Shown piece after piece: positions 10,801 to 19,514 of a stretch of DNA of 64,000 nt. A model generated the notes under the pieces. That model saw only the letters and a list, made by a program, of their open reading frames with translations, was not told the DNA's origin and did no database searches. The position numbers and the translations under genes were made by a program. Within the stretch, counting starts at the first letter, position 1. Every line of letters begins with the position of its first letter. Location: contig VXAU01002309.1 in assembly GCA_013399695.1 (NCBI GenBank), positions 418,596 to 482,595 of the forward strand, written 5' to 3'. This DNA is from Formicarius rufipectus (lineage: Eukaryota > Chordata > Aves > Passeriformes > Formicariidae).

Positions 10801-13184
10801 AAGAGCCAAGTGCTTCATGTAGTTCTCCCAGGAACCTGTTGTCTAATTGTATTTTGCTTGCCATTGTTCCTTGAAAAGTTTTTTTATTGCTGCATCACTC
10901 CTTGTAGATACATTAGAATTAAAATTTCTACTGTCCTTGTAAAAATACTGCTACGATCATAAGGAAGTATTTAAATTCAGTCACTTATTCATTTTTGCAG
11001 TGCTGCTAATTTTTTTACCTTTGTGGCTTTCCTGTGGTGATTAAGAAATTTAGTCTTACCTGGAGCAGTTTAGTGTCACTAAGGGAATTCGTTGCTTCCT
11101 ACCAGATTTGGCTCTAAATCCCAAGGCTGGCAACTTCTCAAAAGTAGTAGTGACAATGTCTTACCACTGCTAAACTCCTTTGTAAGGCTTCACTGCAACT
11201 CACTTGATAGCTTGAATAAATAGTGCATTGTTTTTCAGGCAAAGAGAGCTGTTTTGAGCGTATAGTGTCCAGATTTGGCACTAACATAACTTATGTTGTG
11301 ATTGGAGATGGCCGAGATGAGGAACATGCAGCTAATCAGGTAACTTCACTCTGAACTCTTATCTCATTTATCTTCCAGGAAAAGAAAGTTGCTTTGAACG
11401 AATAATGCAAAGGTTTGGCAGAAAAGTAGTGTATGTTGTAATTGGGGATGGTGTAGAAGAAGAACAGGCAGCAAAAAAGGTAACCTGTCCTCTGAAATGT
11501 TGGTGTGATACATAGCTACTAATGCAAGCCTGTCAGTGTTGCTCAAAATTATGAATAATTTCAGTCCACAGATGCAAGGCAGCAGGAGCATGATGAGATC
11601 AAAACTTAGAGTAAAATGAACCATTTGGATTCTAGCATTTACTTCATCTCACTTTGGAAAGAAAAGCAAAATTCACAAAATTAAAATTATTTTTAAAATA
11701 AATGAAAAAAACATCGCAGCAAAAATATCTGACCAGCTTTGGGCAAATTAAAAGACAAAGAGTAGAGATGGAAAGGGCTATGACATGATGGTTGGGTGGT
11801 GTTTTTTTTTAAATGCTGAAATCAGGGATGTTTCAAGAGAAGTGTTACAGAGAATGTGGCAAAACACAAAGGACTGTGCAAATTTTTTACTAACACAGAT
11901 GATGATCCATAGTTTACCAGGACAAATATGATGAACATATAATCTGCTTCAAGAAAGATATATCTGCTAAAGCAAAAAGAACACAATGTAGAGATTTTGC
12001 TCCAAATCTATGGTTATGAAAAATAAAGAGCTGTCTCCTTAGAAATATACAATTTTTTCATGATAATAATTCAAGTCCAATTTCAGCAGAAAATTTTTCA
12101 ATGTTCAGAATCAGATAAAATTAGTAATTTGTGCCATACTTCCTAGTATAACCCCTGGAAGTGTGCAAAAACTGAAATTTTTTGCCTCACAATATCTATG
12201 CAGGGCAAGTGATGTAAATATCCTTGAGCTAGGAGTAGCAAAATAAAGTATGCTCTTCATGCTGTAGTTGGAATGGAAACAAAATGAAAATAACCAAAAT
12301 GCTCATTCCAAATGGTTCCTTAATATAGGTTCAGTACTGGTGATGGGTCTTTTGTAATTTGTCCTAAACAGTGGTGGTTCGAATGTGTGCTTTCTGGTTT
12401 GGCATGCTTTTTTCTTGATGCTGGCTATATTGCATGGATAGATGCAGAATTCAAAGAGATGGATGAATATAGAACATTTCAAAAGATCTGAACTCAACAT
12501 GGAAGTATGGTGGGTTTTTTCTATTCTGATGAATTGTTGAAGAATAGTGCATTTACCTGCATCTCTCAGATGCTGATGTTTTCTCCAACACAAATTATCT
12601 TTTCTTAAATCAAAATCAAACTTTCTTAAATCAAAATCAAATGTGTTATTTTCGTCTCCAGTGAGGTTTCTTTTCCCCCTAGGTGGAGAAAATATATAAT
12701 TCAACTGTGATTCAAAGTTAAGTTAGAGCCTCTTTTAAGGGAAGCCCTTTAAAGGATGATTCGGTATTTTGCAGTCAAATAAGTGGAGCAGAAAGGCATT
12801 TCCTATTAATGCTCCTTCATATGGGTTTGCATGCTGTCAGTAAGCAAGTAGCCCTTACTAAGTAACAGGCTATTTCCAAATAAACTATTAAGAAAGACTA
12901 TCTAATTATTTTAATTTCACTTGAGCTATTAAGCTCAGATCTGTTTTGGTCTGATTTTTGTGAGTGCTTTAATAGCAAAAAAATCAATCCAGAAACAGTG
13001 GTGTAAAATACATAGCAGTAATTTAACAAGCCTCATATGTCGTATGCTGCCTTGTGTCCAGTGTTCATCTTTCCTGATCTTTTCCCTCCTCTAACAAACA
13101 CAGCACAACATGCCTTTCTGGAGGATATCCAGTCATTCGGACCTCTTGGCTCTCCATCAAGCACTGGAACTAGAGTATTTGTAA
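4750..13184 (+). CDS. EYA4: EYA4, C-terminal part of the EYA domain (3' partial gene, 7 exons including an alternative pair)
   Basis: EYA4 is a nuclear and cytoplasmic transcriptional cofactor of SIX proteins and a metal-dependent HAD-family protein tyrosine phosphatase; in humans it is linked to DFNA10 deafness and cardiomyopathy. Exons 4750-4808, 4913-5073, 7169-7283, 8992-9113, one of 11239-11339 or 11379-11479, and 13104-13184 have GT/AG borders and compatible phases. They join to 639 nt, or 212 residues plus TAA. The paralogue call rests on TYSFATDGFHAAASSAN, KELYNTYKNN, STRSNC and LLYSLGGAFPIENIY, which fit EYA4 rather than EYA1, 2 or 3 as I remember them. The C-terminus HNMPFWRI...LELEYL is the family signature. 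Visible catalytic motifs are LVTTT (motif II), GKESCFER (motif III Lys) and GDGxxEE (motif IV Asp/Glu). The motif I nucleophile exon and the N-terminal transactivation region are upstream. One visible difference from mammals is Ile in KNNIGG where they have Val. Confidence 0.96.
4913..5073 (+). CDS. EYA4: EYA4 coding exon b (TYSFATDGFH...KNNIG)
   Basis: This 161-nt exon follows gggtgtttgcag and ends at donor gtgagttt. It encodes 53 full residues between split Ser and Gly codons, including TYSFATDGFHAAASSAN, LCLPTGVRGGVDWMRKLAF and RYRRVKELYNTYKNN. FATDGFHAAASSAN and KELYNTY are the EYA4-specific forms (EYA1 has FGTDGFPAAATSAN and KEIYNTY by memory). The segment is part of the helical cap of the HAD domain. 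Ile replaces the mammalian Val before the final Gly-Gly. Confidence 0.96.
5074..7168 (+). other. EYA4: EYA4 intron
   Basis: This 2.1-kb intron has donor gtgagttt and acceptor acataaag. It contains a 169-codon open frame at 5397-5906 (+) that matches no family I recognise, has no splice or expression support, and is best treated as chance. I see no identifiable repeat or RNA gene. Confidence 0.85.
7169..7283 (+). CDS. EYA4: EYA4 coding exon c (LLGPAKRDAWLQLRAEIEAL...)
   Basis: This 115-nt exon begins with GA completing the split Gly codon and ends with AG of a split Arg codon before donor gtatgtat. It encodes LLGPAKRDAWLQLRAEIEA, then LTDSWLTNALKSLSIISTR. KRDAW and NALKSLSIISTR are EYA4-type (EYA1 has KREAW and LALKALSLIHSR by memory). 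It forms helices of the HAD cap leading into the core strand that carries motif II. Confidence 0.96.
7284..8991 (+). other. EYA4: EYA4 intron
   Basis: This 1.7-kb intron is bounded by gtatgtat and a pyrimidine-rich acceptor (ctctcattttag). It has an A-rich run at about 8062-8086. A minus-strand open frame at 8347-8598 shows no family features. I see no other gene, RNA or repeat. Confidence 0.85.
8992..9113 (+). CDS. EYA4: EYA4 coding exon d (phosphatase motif II, NVLVTTTQLIPALAKV...)
   Basis: This 122-nt exon has acceptor ttttag and donor gtaagaaa. It completes an Arg codon, encodes SNCVNVLVTTTQLIPALAKV, LLYSLGGAFP and IENIYSATKI, and leaves one base of the Gly codon that either alternative exon completes. 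LVTTT carries HAD motif II; its second Thr aligns with EYA2 Thr448 by residue counting. LLYSLGGAF distinguishes EYA4 from EYA1 (LLYGLGIVF by memory). Confidence 0.96.
9114..11238 (+). other. EYA4: EYA4 intron before the alternative exon pair
   Basis: This 2.1-kb intron has donor gtaagaaa and acceptor tgtttttcag for the first alternative exon; used with the second exon it extends to 11378. Overlapping open frames on both strands at 9955-10307 have no recognisable domain and are probably chance. I see no RNA gene or clear transposon. Sites controlling the exon choice may lie in its last few hundred bases, but I cannot identify them. Confidence 0.85.
11239..11339 (+). CDS. EYA4: EYA4 alternative exon e1 (ESCFERIVSRFGTNITYVV type)
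   Basis: This 101-nt exon has a strong acceptor (gtttttcag) and donor gtaact. It encodes KESCFERIVSRFGTNITYVV followed by IGDGRDEEHAANQ. It keeps the motif III Lys (codon 11241-11243), the metal-binding motif IV Asp (11307-11309) and the following Glu-Glu. Its VSRFG, TYVVIGDGRDEE pattern resembles the single exon of EYA3. It has the same length and phase as e2, which starts 39 nt after it ends, so the two should be mutually exclusive. I recall mammalian EYA4 isoforms using this version. Confidence 0.92.
11379..11479 (+). CDS. EYA4: EYA4 alternative exon e2 (ESCFERIMQRFGRKVVYVV type)
   Basis: This 101-nt exon has acceptor tttatcttccag and donor gtaacc. It encodes KESCFERIMQRFGRKVVYVV and IGDGVEEEQAAKK, the canonical EYA4 form, also close to EYA1 and EYA2. 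The motif III Lys is codon 11381-11383 and the motif IV Asp is 11447-11449. Compared with e1, 22 of 33 encoded residues are identical and most conserved codons differ at the third base, so the duplication is ancient and both copies are under selection. Splicing e1 to e2 would need a 39-nt intron and would duplicate the motif. Confidence 0.95.
11480..13103 (+). other. EYA4: EYA4 last intron
   Basis: This 1.6-kb intron ends in a pyrimidine-rich tract and acceptor aacaaacacag. It contains a perfect 21-bp tandem duplication near 12601-12642 apart from the final base. No other gene or repeat is recognised. Confidence 0.85.
12601..12642 (+). repeat. 21-bp tandem duplication
   Basis: Two adjacent copies of a unit beginning TTTCTTAAATCAAAATCAAA differ only at the last base (C in the first copy, T in the second). 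This looks like a recent local duplication within the last EYA4 intron. Confidence 0.85.
13104..13184 (+). CDS. EYA4: EYA4 terminal coding exon (HNMPFWRI...LELEYL stop)
   Basis: The acceptor cacag is followed by CAC AAC ATG CCT TTC TGG AGG, encoding HNMPFWRISSHSDLLALHQA and LELEYL, then TAA at 13182-13184. The 26-residue C-terminus is that of vertebrate EYA4; LLALHQALELEYL separates it from EYA1 (LMALHHALELEYL by memory). The exon starts in phase 0, as required after either alternative exon. It completes the HAD core and runs into the 3' UTR without a splice. Confidence 0.97.
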   Translation, partial: HNMPFWRISSHSDLLALHQALELEYL

Positions 13185-13745
13185 CTGTGTTCTAAAGCTG
13201 GTGATCCTTTTTTATAGATATATATTTCAAGTACACTGAATTTTTATGTGTGATTCAATGCCTCTGGCTTTACACATATGAATTGTCTTAAGAAGGGAAG
13301 AAGTATTTGGAATTAAAAATTCCAAATTGAAGAATTCAGATTGCTGAATGAAGTTAAAACATTAGTGCTACGTAAGGAAGCTCTATGGTCTTATATATGC
13401 AACGTTTTTAAATGAATTAAAACTGTGGAGGTTGCTGGTACACACCAAGTGAGCCCTGACAGGAGTGAACAAAGGACTCAAACTGGCAAAGCACCAAAAC
13501 GCGTTTTCCAGCCAGCAAGGTGGTGTTCAACAACATTCCTCAAAATGGGATATATTCTCAGCACTGAGGTTTGAACCAGACTTTAGCCTACCTAACCCAG
13601 AAAATCTGAATTGGAATGCACTCAGACTGTATAATTACAATCCTGTCTAGACCTGTAATTTGTGTAAATTATTGATGAAAATAATTTACTGTGACTTTAT
13701 TAGCAGCTGATTTTGGAAGTGGATGCAATTTTTCTTTCTTTTTTT

Positions 13746-13768
13746 GGGGGGGGAGGGGAGGGAAAGGG
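13746..13768 (+). promoter_or_regulatory. Potential G-quadruplex in the EYA4 3' UTR
   Basis: Four or more G runs of at least three (8, 4, 3 and 3 G) are separated by loops of 1, 1 and 3 bases, directly after a T run. On the + strand this would be an RNA quadruplex in the transcript about 560 nt after the stop. Folding and function are inference. Confidence 0.5.
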
Positions 13769-14003
13769 TTATATAATATTGTCTCTTTTATAAGTTTGGC
13801 AAACAGAATGTGCATAATGATGTGTTGTGCCTTAAAGAGAAGATTGTGTTCGTGTGTTATAATGTAATTTTGGTTAAAAACTATGTAGATAAATGAAAAG
13901 AACCTTTGTGATAATTTTTGACATGACCAAATTTGAAATTTAAAAAATCAAATAGCAGGGCTGCACCACAGCATTTAAGTATTTGTTGCAGTAAGAAAAG
14001 AAT

Positions 14004-14009
14004 AATAAA
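14004..14009 (+). terminator. Candidate proximal polyadenylation signal
   Basis: AATAAA is followed by GAAAGTTTGTGTTTTTATTT, a U/GU-rich downstream element. It would give an EYA4 3' UTR of about 0.85 kb. The GU-rich part begins rather close to the hexamer, so use is uncertain. Confidence 0.4.
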
Positions 14010-17000
14010 GGAAAGTTTGTGTTTTTATTTGGATTCTGAATAATTCCACTGATTGTTTGAGAAAAGTTAAGAGTACGTTGGGAGGTTGATATTGGGGACC
14101 GCTACCTTGAAGGGTTAAAACAGAAAAGTGTTTAACACTTTTGGCATCATTTCTTGATTCTCCAGCAAGAGAACTAAGAGCCATATTCATTAATTAGTGA
14201 GTCCACTGAAAGCCATACTGTGGCTACATACACTCTGCTGTGTATAAAAGAAGAAAGTTCCACCCAGCAGACAAAGTGTTCAGGTGGCATTGCTGGAAGG
14301 TGAAAATGCGGAGTTAAGCCCAGGTAGGGAATAAAACACCAGTTCATTAGGGAAAAAAAATTACTGAAGAATCTCATCAGTCAGATATACAAATGATGCT
14401 CCATTTAGTGTATTCTGGATCAACACAAGCTGCTGAAATTTTACATTATACATCTTGGCATAATGACATTGGCCATCTCAGGAGCATAGTCCTCTTTGGT
14501 AGATAAAATTGCATTTTGGTAGCTTTTCCATTGTGTTCCAGATTTCCATTTATTTTCTTTTGGGTCAGCATGATTTTTCTCACCCATTTTTGATTGCATC
14601 ACAGTATTACACAGGGATAACCCTAAACGTTTTTGGACTAAAAATTTCAATAGTATGTCAGGTATCTGAGGAGAGAATAAGGAGATGATTTTTATGAAGA
14701 AATATTGGGAAATATATTGCCTTAACTTTCATAATTTCTATTAAGAGTTACAGTCCACACAGTGATAATTATTTTGAGAGTTTTGAACATGCTACATTTC
14801 AGCTTTGGAAAATGAGCAAGATCTGTATTGTACAAAGAGTCCTCAGTGCTCTACATGCAGCTTTAGCATTCTGAAACAGCAGCAAGTGGTTCATCTCTTG
14901 TTGCAGAAAATGGAAACTACTTTTTTTGATTTTTAACACTGTACATAGAGACACCTGAGGTTGTCTGTGCACTGACTGCATGAAGAGAGGTATGAAAGAG
15001 AAGACGTTAAGTGCAAACTCCAGAACATCTGCACAAGCACAGTAGTTGGCACTGAGGTGAAAATGTTCCCTCCGTGCTGTGAAGCCAACATATGTCATGG
15101 TTACCGGGTAGTAACTTTCTTGATTTAAACTTTTTTGAGATTATATGAAAGTTAGTTGCTTGGTGAAAGTCTGGAGCCACTGAAAGTACAAGGAGAAACT
15201 CTTTTATAAATTCGTAAAAATGAAACTTCTTTGCTGAGCTGGAGTTGGACATACAAGTCACCACAAAAAAAACTAACAATAATTTGTTATCACTGGTCAG
15301 TTTAAAGCCATCACATGAGACTTGCCACATATGAAATCACTATAGACTAGCTATTTGGGTGATAGATTTATGTGTCCAAAGTGTACCAGTGATGCATGCC
15401 TTCTTTTTATTTACAGTACTTGTCTAGTCAGGTTTGTCCTGTAAGTACATTTTGCATAAAAAGCTGTAGTAGCAGCTTTTTGTAGTTTTTCAAGTGAGAA
15501 AAAAAAAAATAAATTGTTTCTACCAGAATAAGAAAACAGTTCAAAGCCCTTCTCAAGTTCCAGCATTTCATAAAAATCTCAGTCTAAAAGCATGATAGGC
15601 AAAAAACATTGGCATGATGAACTAGCTTTTTTTAATTATTTTTTATTTTTGACAAGTCATCGTGTTCTTTAAATACATGAAGCAATATTATTTCTCAAGT
15701 TATTTATTCAGTGTTCTTTTCCTAATCAGATATAAGAACAAAACGTGTCCCATCAACATCTGTTGGTTCTTAAAAAAGGTTTGCAATGCCGTCATTGGAC
15801 TTGTGCTTTGCTTTCTGTGGTGGATACGGCTCAGTTAATATACTGGACTTCTAGAGAGGAGATGGAGGCAAAAGGAGAAAAGTTTTACAGACCATGACAG
15901 AGTTCAGTGTGCAGAAGTTAATTATAAAAATAAGTAATCCACAAAAACAGGCATCCAAAGAAAATTCAAGGATTTAGCTAAAAAGCCTTTGCAATACAAA
16001 ATTTCAGAGCATGACTACTCTCTTGCTAAGCAAAAATTGCAATATTTACTAAGTAAAAGTATGTAGTACATGCCTGCCTTGTAGAGAGAAATTGGTCTGA
16101 TATATTTTCCTGCATGAACAGTAAAGAGAAGAAAATAACCAAGACAGAGACATAGTCACACCAAACTGTTCCAGATGGGCCTAAGAAGATTAAACTAAAG
16201 GTTCGTCACTTTGACACTGAGTGCATTTTAATTCAAAAGAATATTAATCAGAAATTACCTTCCCTTCAGTCTCTCCTCAACAACCAAGACTGAGCATAAG
16301 GTCATGTTTGCAAGTATTTTTGGCAAATGAAGTATAAAATATAATGCCTTTTGCTAATACTGTAGCAGTTCTCAGTACAGAACATAAACATTCATTAGGC
16401 ATTTGAATAGTCAGCTTGCAGAGTACAAATACTGTGTGATTGCAGTCACAAGATAGTATCTTAAATAGATATAAATCTGTGCAGTTCAGTAAAAGGAGAC
16501 AGGGAAAGAAAAAAAAAAAGCTAAAAAATGTGTTTATTTTTAGATACCTATGGAGATTGTGCACAAAGATCTAGGTGGCAGCTAGCTCCCAGATCTGTTT
16601 TCATTAGAATCCAGTGTGAGCAGCAGAGTTTGCATCTAAAGCAAGTGTGGAGTGTGTTCCAGTGCAAGCATTGACAAGGGAGATGAAGCCAAATGCAAGT
16701 CCTGTATACAAGTACACTTCATCTTGGGGCAGATGAGATCCTGCAGAGTTTACAGAGAATATAGACTTGACCCATGATAGGAAGACTATGTTTTAGCTAT
16801 GAGGTGGTATCCAGATCCAGGGTTTCAGTTCAAAAGTCATCTCTACTTTAAAGGATTGTCACCAGGCATATGCTGTAAATGAATATGGTGTTTAGTATCT
16901 CTGAAGAGAAGCTGAAGTGACATAAGCCAAAATGCCAGCAATAGCAGCATTTTGAAGATTTGAAGCCAAGGGTCTCTGTCATGTATTAGCAGATTCTAGT

Positions 17001-17080
17001 TTATTAGGGCCTACCTAATTTAAGAAAATGTAAATTAAAATTAAAAGCTTGTAAAATTATGTACATCTTTACTATTTCTC

Positions 17081-17086
17081 AATAAA
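17081..17086 (+). terminator. Candidate distal polyadenylation signal of EYA4
   Basis: AATAAA is followed 15-65 nt later by TCTTTTTCTGTG, GGTGTTG and TTGTTTGGTTTGTGG, a classic GU/U-rich downstream element. This is the best-formed polyadenylation site I found downstream of the stop codon. Confidence 0.55.
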
Positions 17087-17110
17087 TACACTTGGAAATG
17101 TCTTTTTCTG

Positions 17111-19099
17111 TGCTATATGGTGTTGTAAGTTGTTTGGTTTGTGGTTGAAACCCTCCATGCACAATGTCTCTTAAAGGAGGTGAGTGTGAGCTTGGACTCT
17201 TACATCTGTGCTGCTCTTGAGGTTCATGGCTGGAGCAACCCTGAGTCCAAATAGATGGTCTGGTAGAGACTGACTCACTTCCGAACTGTTTGCAGGGTGC
17301 AGCCTCGGAGAGAATCTCCCCCTCCTCTTCACCAAAGCTTCCTCACCAAGAACACTGGTGCCTTGCTCCAGATGCAGCCTGAGTGACAACTGTCACCTTT
17401 GTTGCAGTGTCCATGGGACAAAATAGAGAACAAACCAATTGGATGGTCTAGACACACTATGCATGCATTTAAATTCTCTTACCAATTAATTTATTAATAT
17501 TATGCTAATATTCTTATAGACTGTTAGGAGACAGACTGGTCTACCGAGGGGCAAGCAGCCTTTCCAGTTGAAGATCATCCTTGTGAAACTTTGTAAATGT
17601 CATACCTCATGTCTTGGTCAGGTACTGACCTTTGTTGGAAGAAAGCAGTCCCTCCACAGTCTGCTTGCGCAGGATTTAAGGCCAAAGTGGGATCACAGGA
17701 CTGACAGCACACTTACACATGATATTAAGATCTTGAGAACAGCACAGCATGTGGCAAAAACTCAGTAATTACAGCAATCAATTCAGCCGCAAGAAGCAGC
17801 TTGTAGTAGTGGATTTTTTTTTCCCATGGGTTAGATTAAAGCATGTCTGTTAACAAGCACAACTGTTCTGTATGTACATCTGTTTTCTCCTCAGTTTTAG
17901 GAAGAGAAAGGAAGATCTATCAAAAATAGGGTGGACAAAATGTAAAGGAGTCCCATCTACTGAGCAAACAGTAGTTTTACAATGTGTCTCTCAACTGAGT
18001 TTGCACATGGCTTTGGAGAAGAACCATTCAGTATCATTTCAGAAGAACAAAATAAAAGGAAGTCAGAAAATGGTTTTAATTTGTGTTAAAACTGTGGTTG
18101 ATTTCAAAACTTTTCATGTGAGGATAAAAATTATATACTGGGGTCTTTTTTAAAAAAGCTTTGGCCAGGTGATAGCAAATTACCTTAATTTCTCATTGCT
18201 GAAAAACTCAGTGCTCTAAGTGGCCATCAGTGTGTCCTGCACATGATGTTCATAGTGCTGAACTAAAGTGAAAGCATTATACTGAGGGCATTTATATGTG
18301 GACAAATACCTCTTCCATACTTCTTCCTCATTATCCTTTACAAATAAAAATTCCTCAAGGAAAATCAAGCAGAAATTCAAAATGGAATTGGTGGTGTGTC
18401 TCTTCCGTGGTTTGCCAGTTATTATCTCTGAGATGTATGTTTAGAGTTGACTTGTTTGATTAATTTTCTTTTTTCCAAAGAGATAATAGATTCAGAAACA
18501 TTTTGCAAATGTTTATAAATTTTGTTTGAGTTGCAAAAAGCTCAGGGAGTAGGAGGAATGCTGAAAAAGTCAAAACTGAATAGTTTGTTTTTCCATGTTA
18601 GTTTCTCTGCAACTGTCAGGACTTTATTTTCAAAGAACTCAGTATCTGACTTCAAACCACTAATAAAAAAACTAAGAATTTTTTTTTCCAGTTGGGAAAT
18701 AAAGACAAAAAGAGAGAAAACAGCAGAAAGCTTCACAAATTGATTTTTAAGTGAACAAACAAACAAACTCCTTTGTTGCACAAAGCACCATTTCTCGAAT
18801 TTTCTGGGTAATTTAGGCATCAAACATCCATCTAAATGTGGGTTATTAGAAATTCACATATACACTTCAATAAACATGAAGCAAGAAAGCCAGGAAGCAT
18901 GAAGGACAGGATGTAAATGAGCTGTATCATATGAAGGAGTCAGGCTTGGAATGGAGTTTAAATAGACTTTTTTTTTTCCTTATTCACAGTTTTTTTGAAG
19001 AATGGAGTGCTGCAGAGAGGCAAATGGAAAGTGTTTTGTTTCCTGCATTACTATACAACCTGCTGTGCCCTTCACCGGGAAACGCACACTTTCTACATG
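17111..19099. other. Non-coding sequence just downstream of EYA4
   Basis: I see no gene, RNA or recognisable transposon. The short open frames (up to about 93 codons, on both strands) lack domain features and splice context. Confidence 0.6.
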
Positions 19100-19145
19100 A
19101 AAAAAAAAAACAAAACAAACCAACAACAAACAAACAGAAACAAAC
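19100..19145. repeat. A/C-rich simple repeat
   Basis: A ten-A run is followed by irregular CAAA, CAAC and CAAAC units. A similar tract lies 320 bp further on at about 19458-19514. Confidence 0.8.
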
Positions 19146-19457
19146 CTGGATCTATTTGGAAAATATTAGAAATTGTTGACTCATGGAAACCACAGTGTGT
19201 TTGAGGAATGCACACACCAGTGTTAATGAATAGAACATTTCTAGTCCTGTTTAGAGAAAGAGTGAATCAGTGGCCCACCAGGTCAGCCAGGAAAAAAGTC
19301 TGAGCCATTGCAGGACTGGTGACTGTGGCTCTGAGCTGGCATATCAAGCCCCTGTTCTTTGCTTTCAGCTTGTCTGGATTAAGATCTTTGTTTTAAGCTT
19401 TCTGACTCAAATATATCCTAGCTTGGTCCAATAGTGAAGAGGAATGTGTCGGAAATC

Positions 19458-19514
19458 AAAAGAAGAAAACAATAAAAAAAAACATAAAAAAACAAACAAA
19501 CAAACCAACAAACA
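19458..19514. repeat. A/C-rich simple repeat, (AAAC)n-like
   Basis: The tract has A runs with interspersed C, then regular CAAA units, ending in a short GA-rich piece. It is low-complexity sequence with no coding content. Confidence 0.8.

Larger units (their letters stand above)
13185..17110 (+). other. EYA4: EYA4 3' UTR (inferred extent)
   Basis: No coding sequence follows the stop. The region is AT-rich and ends near AATAAA at 17081-17086 with a GU-rich stretch after it, so I infer a 3' UTR of about 3.9 kb, in line with the multi-kilobase 3' UTR I recall for mammalian EYA4. An earlier AATAAA at 14004-14009 could give a short form. A G-rich tract capable of a quadruplex lies at 13746-13768. 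Many short open frames on both strands have no family features. Confidence 0.6.
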
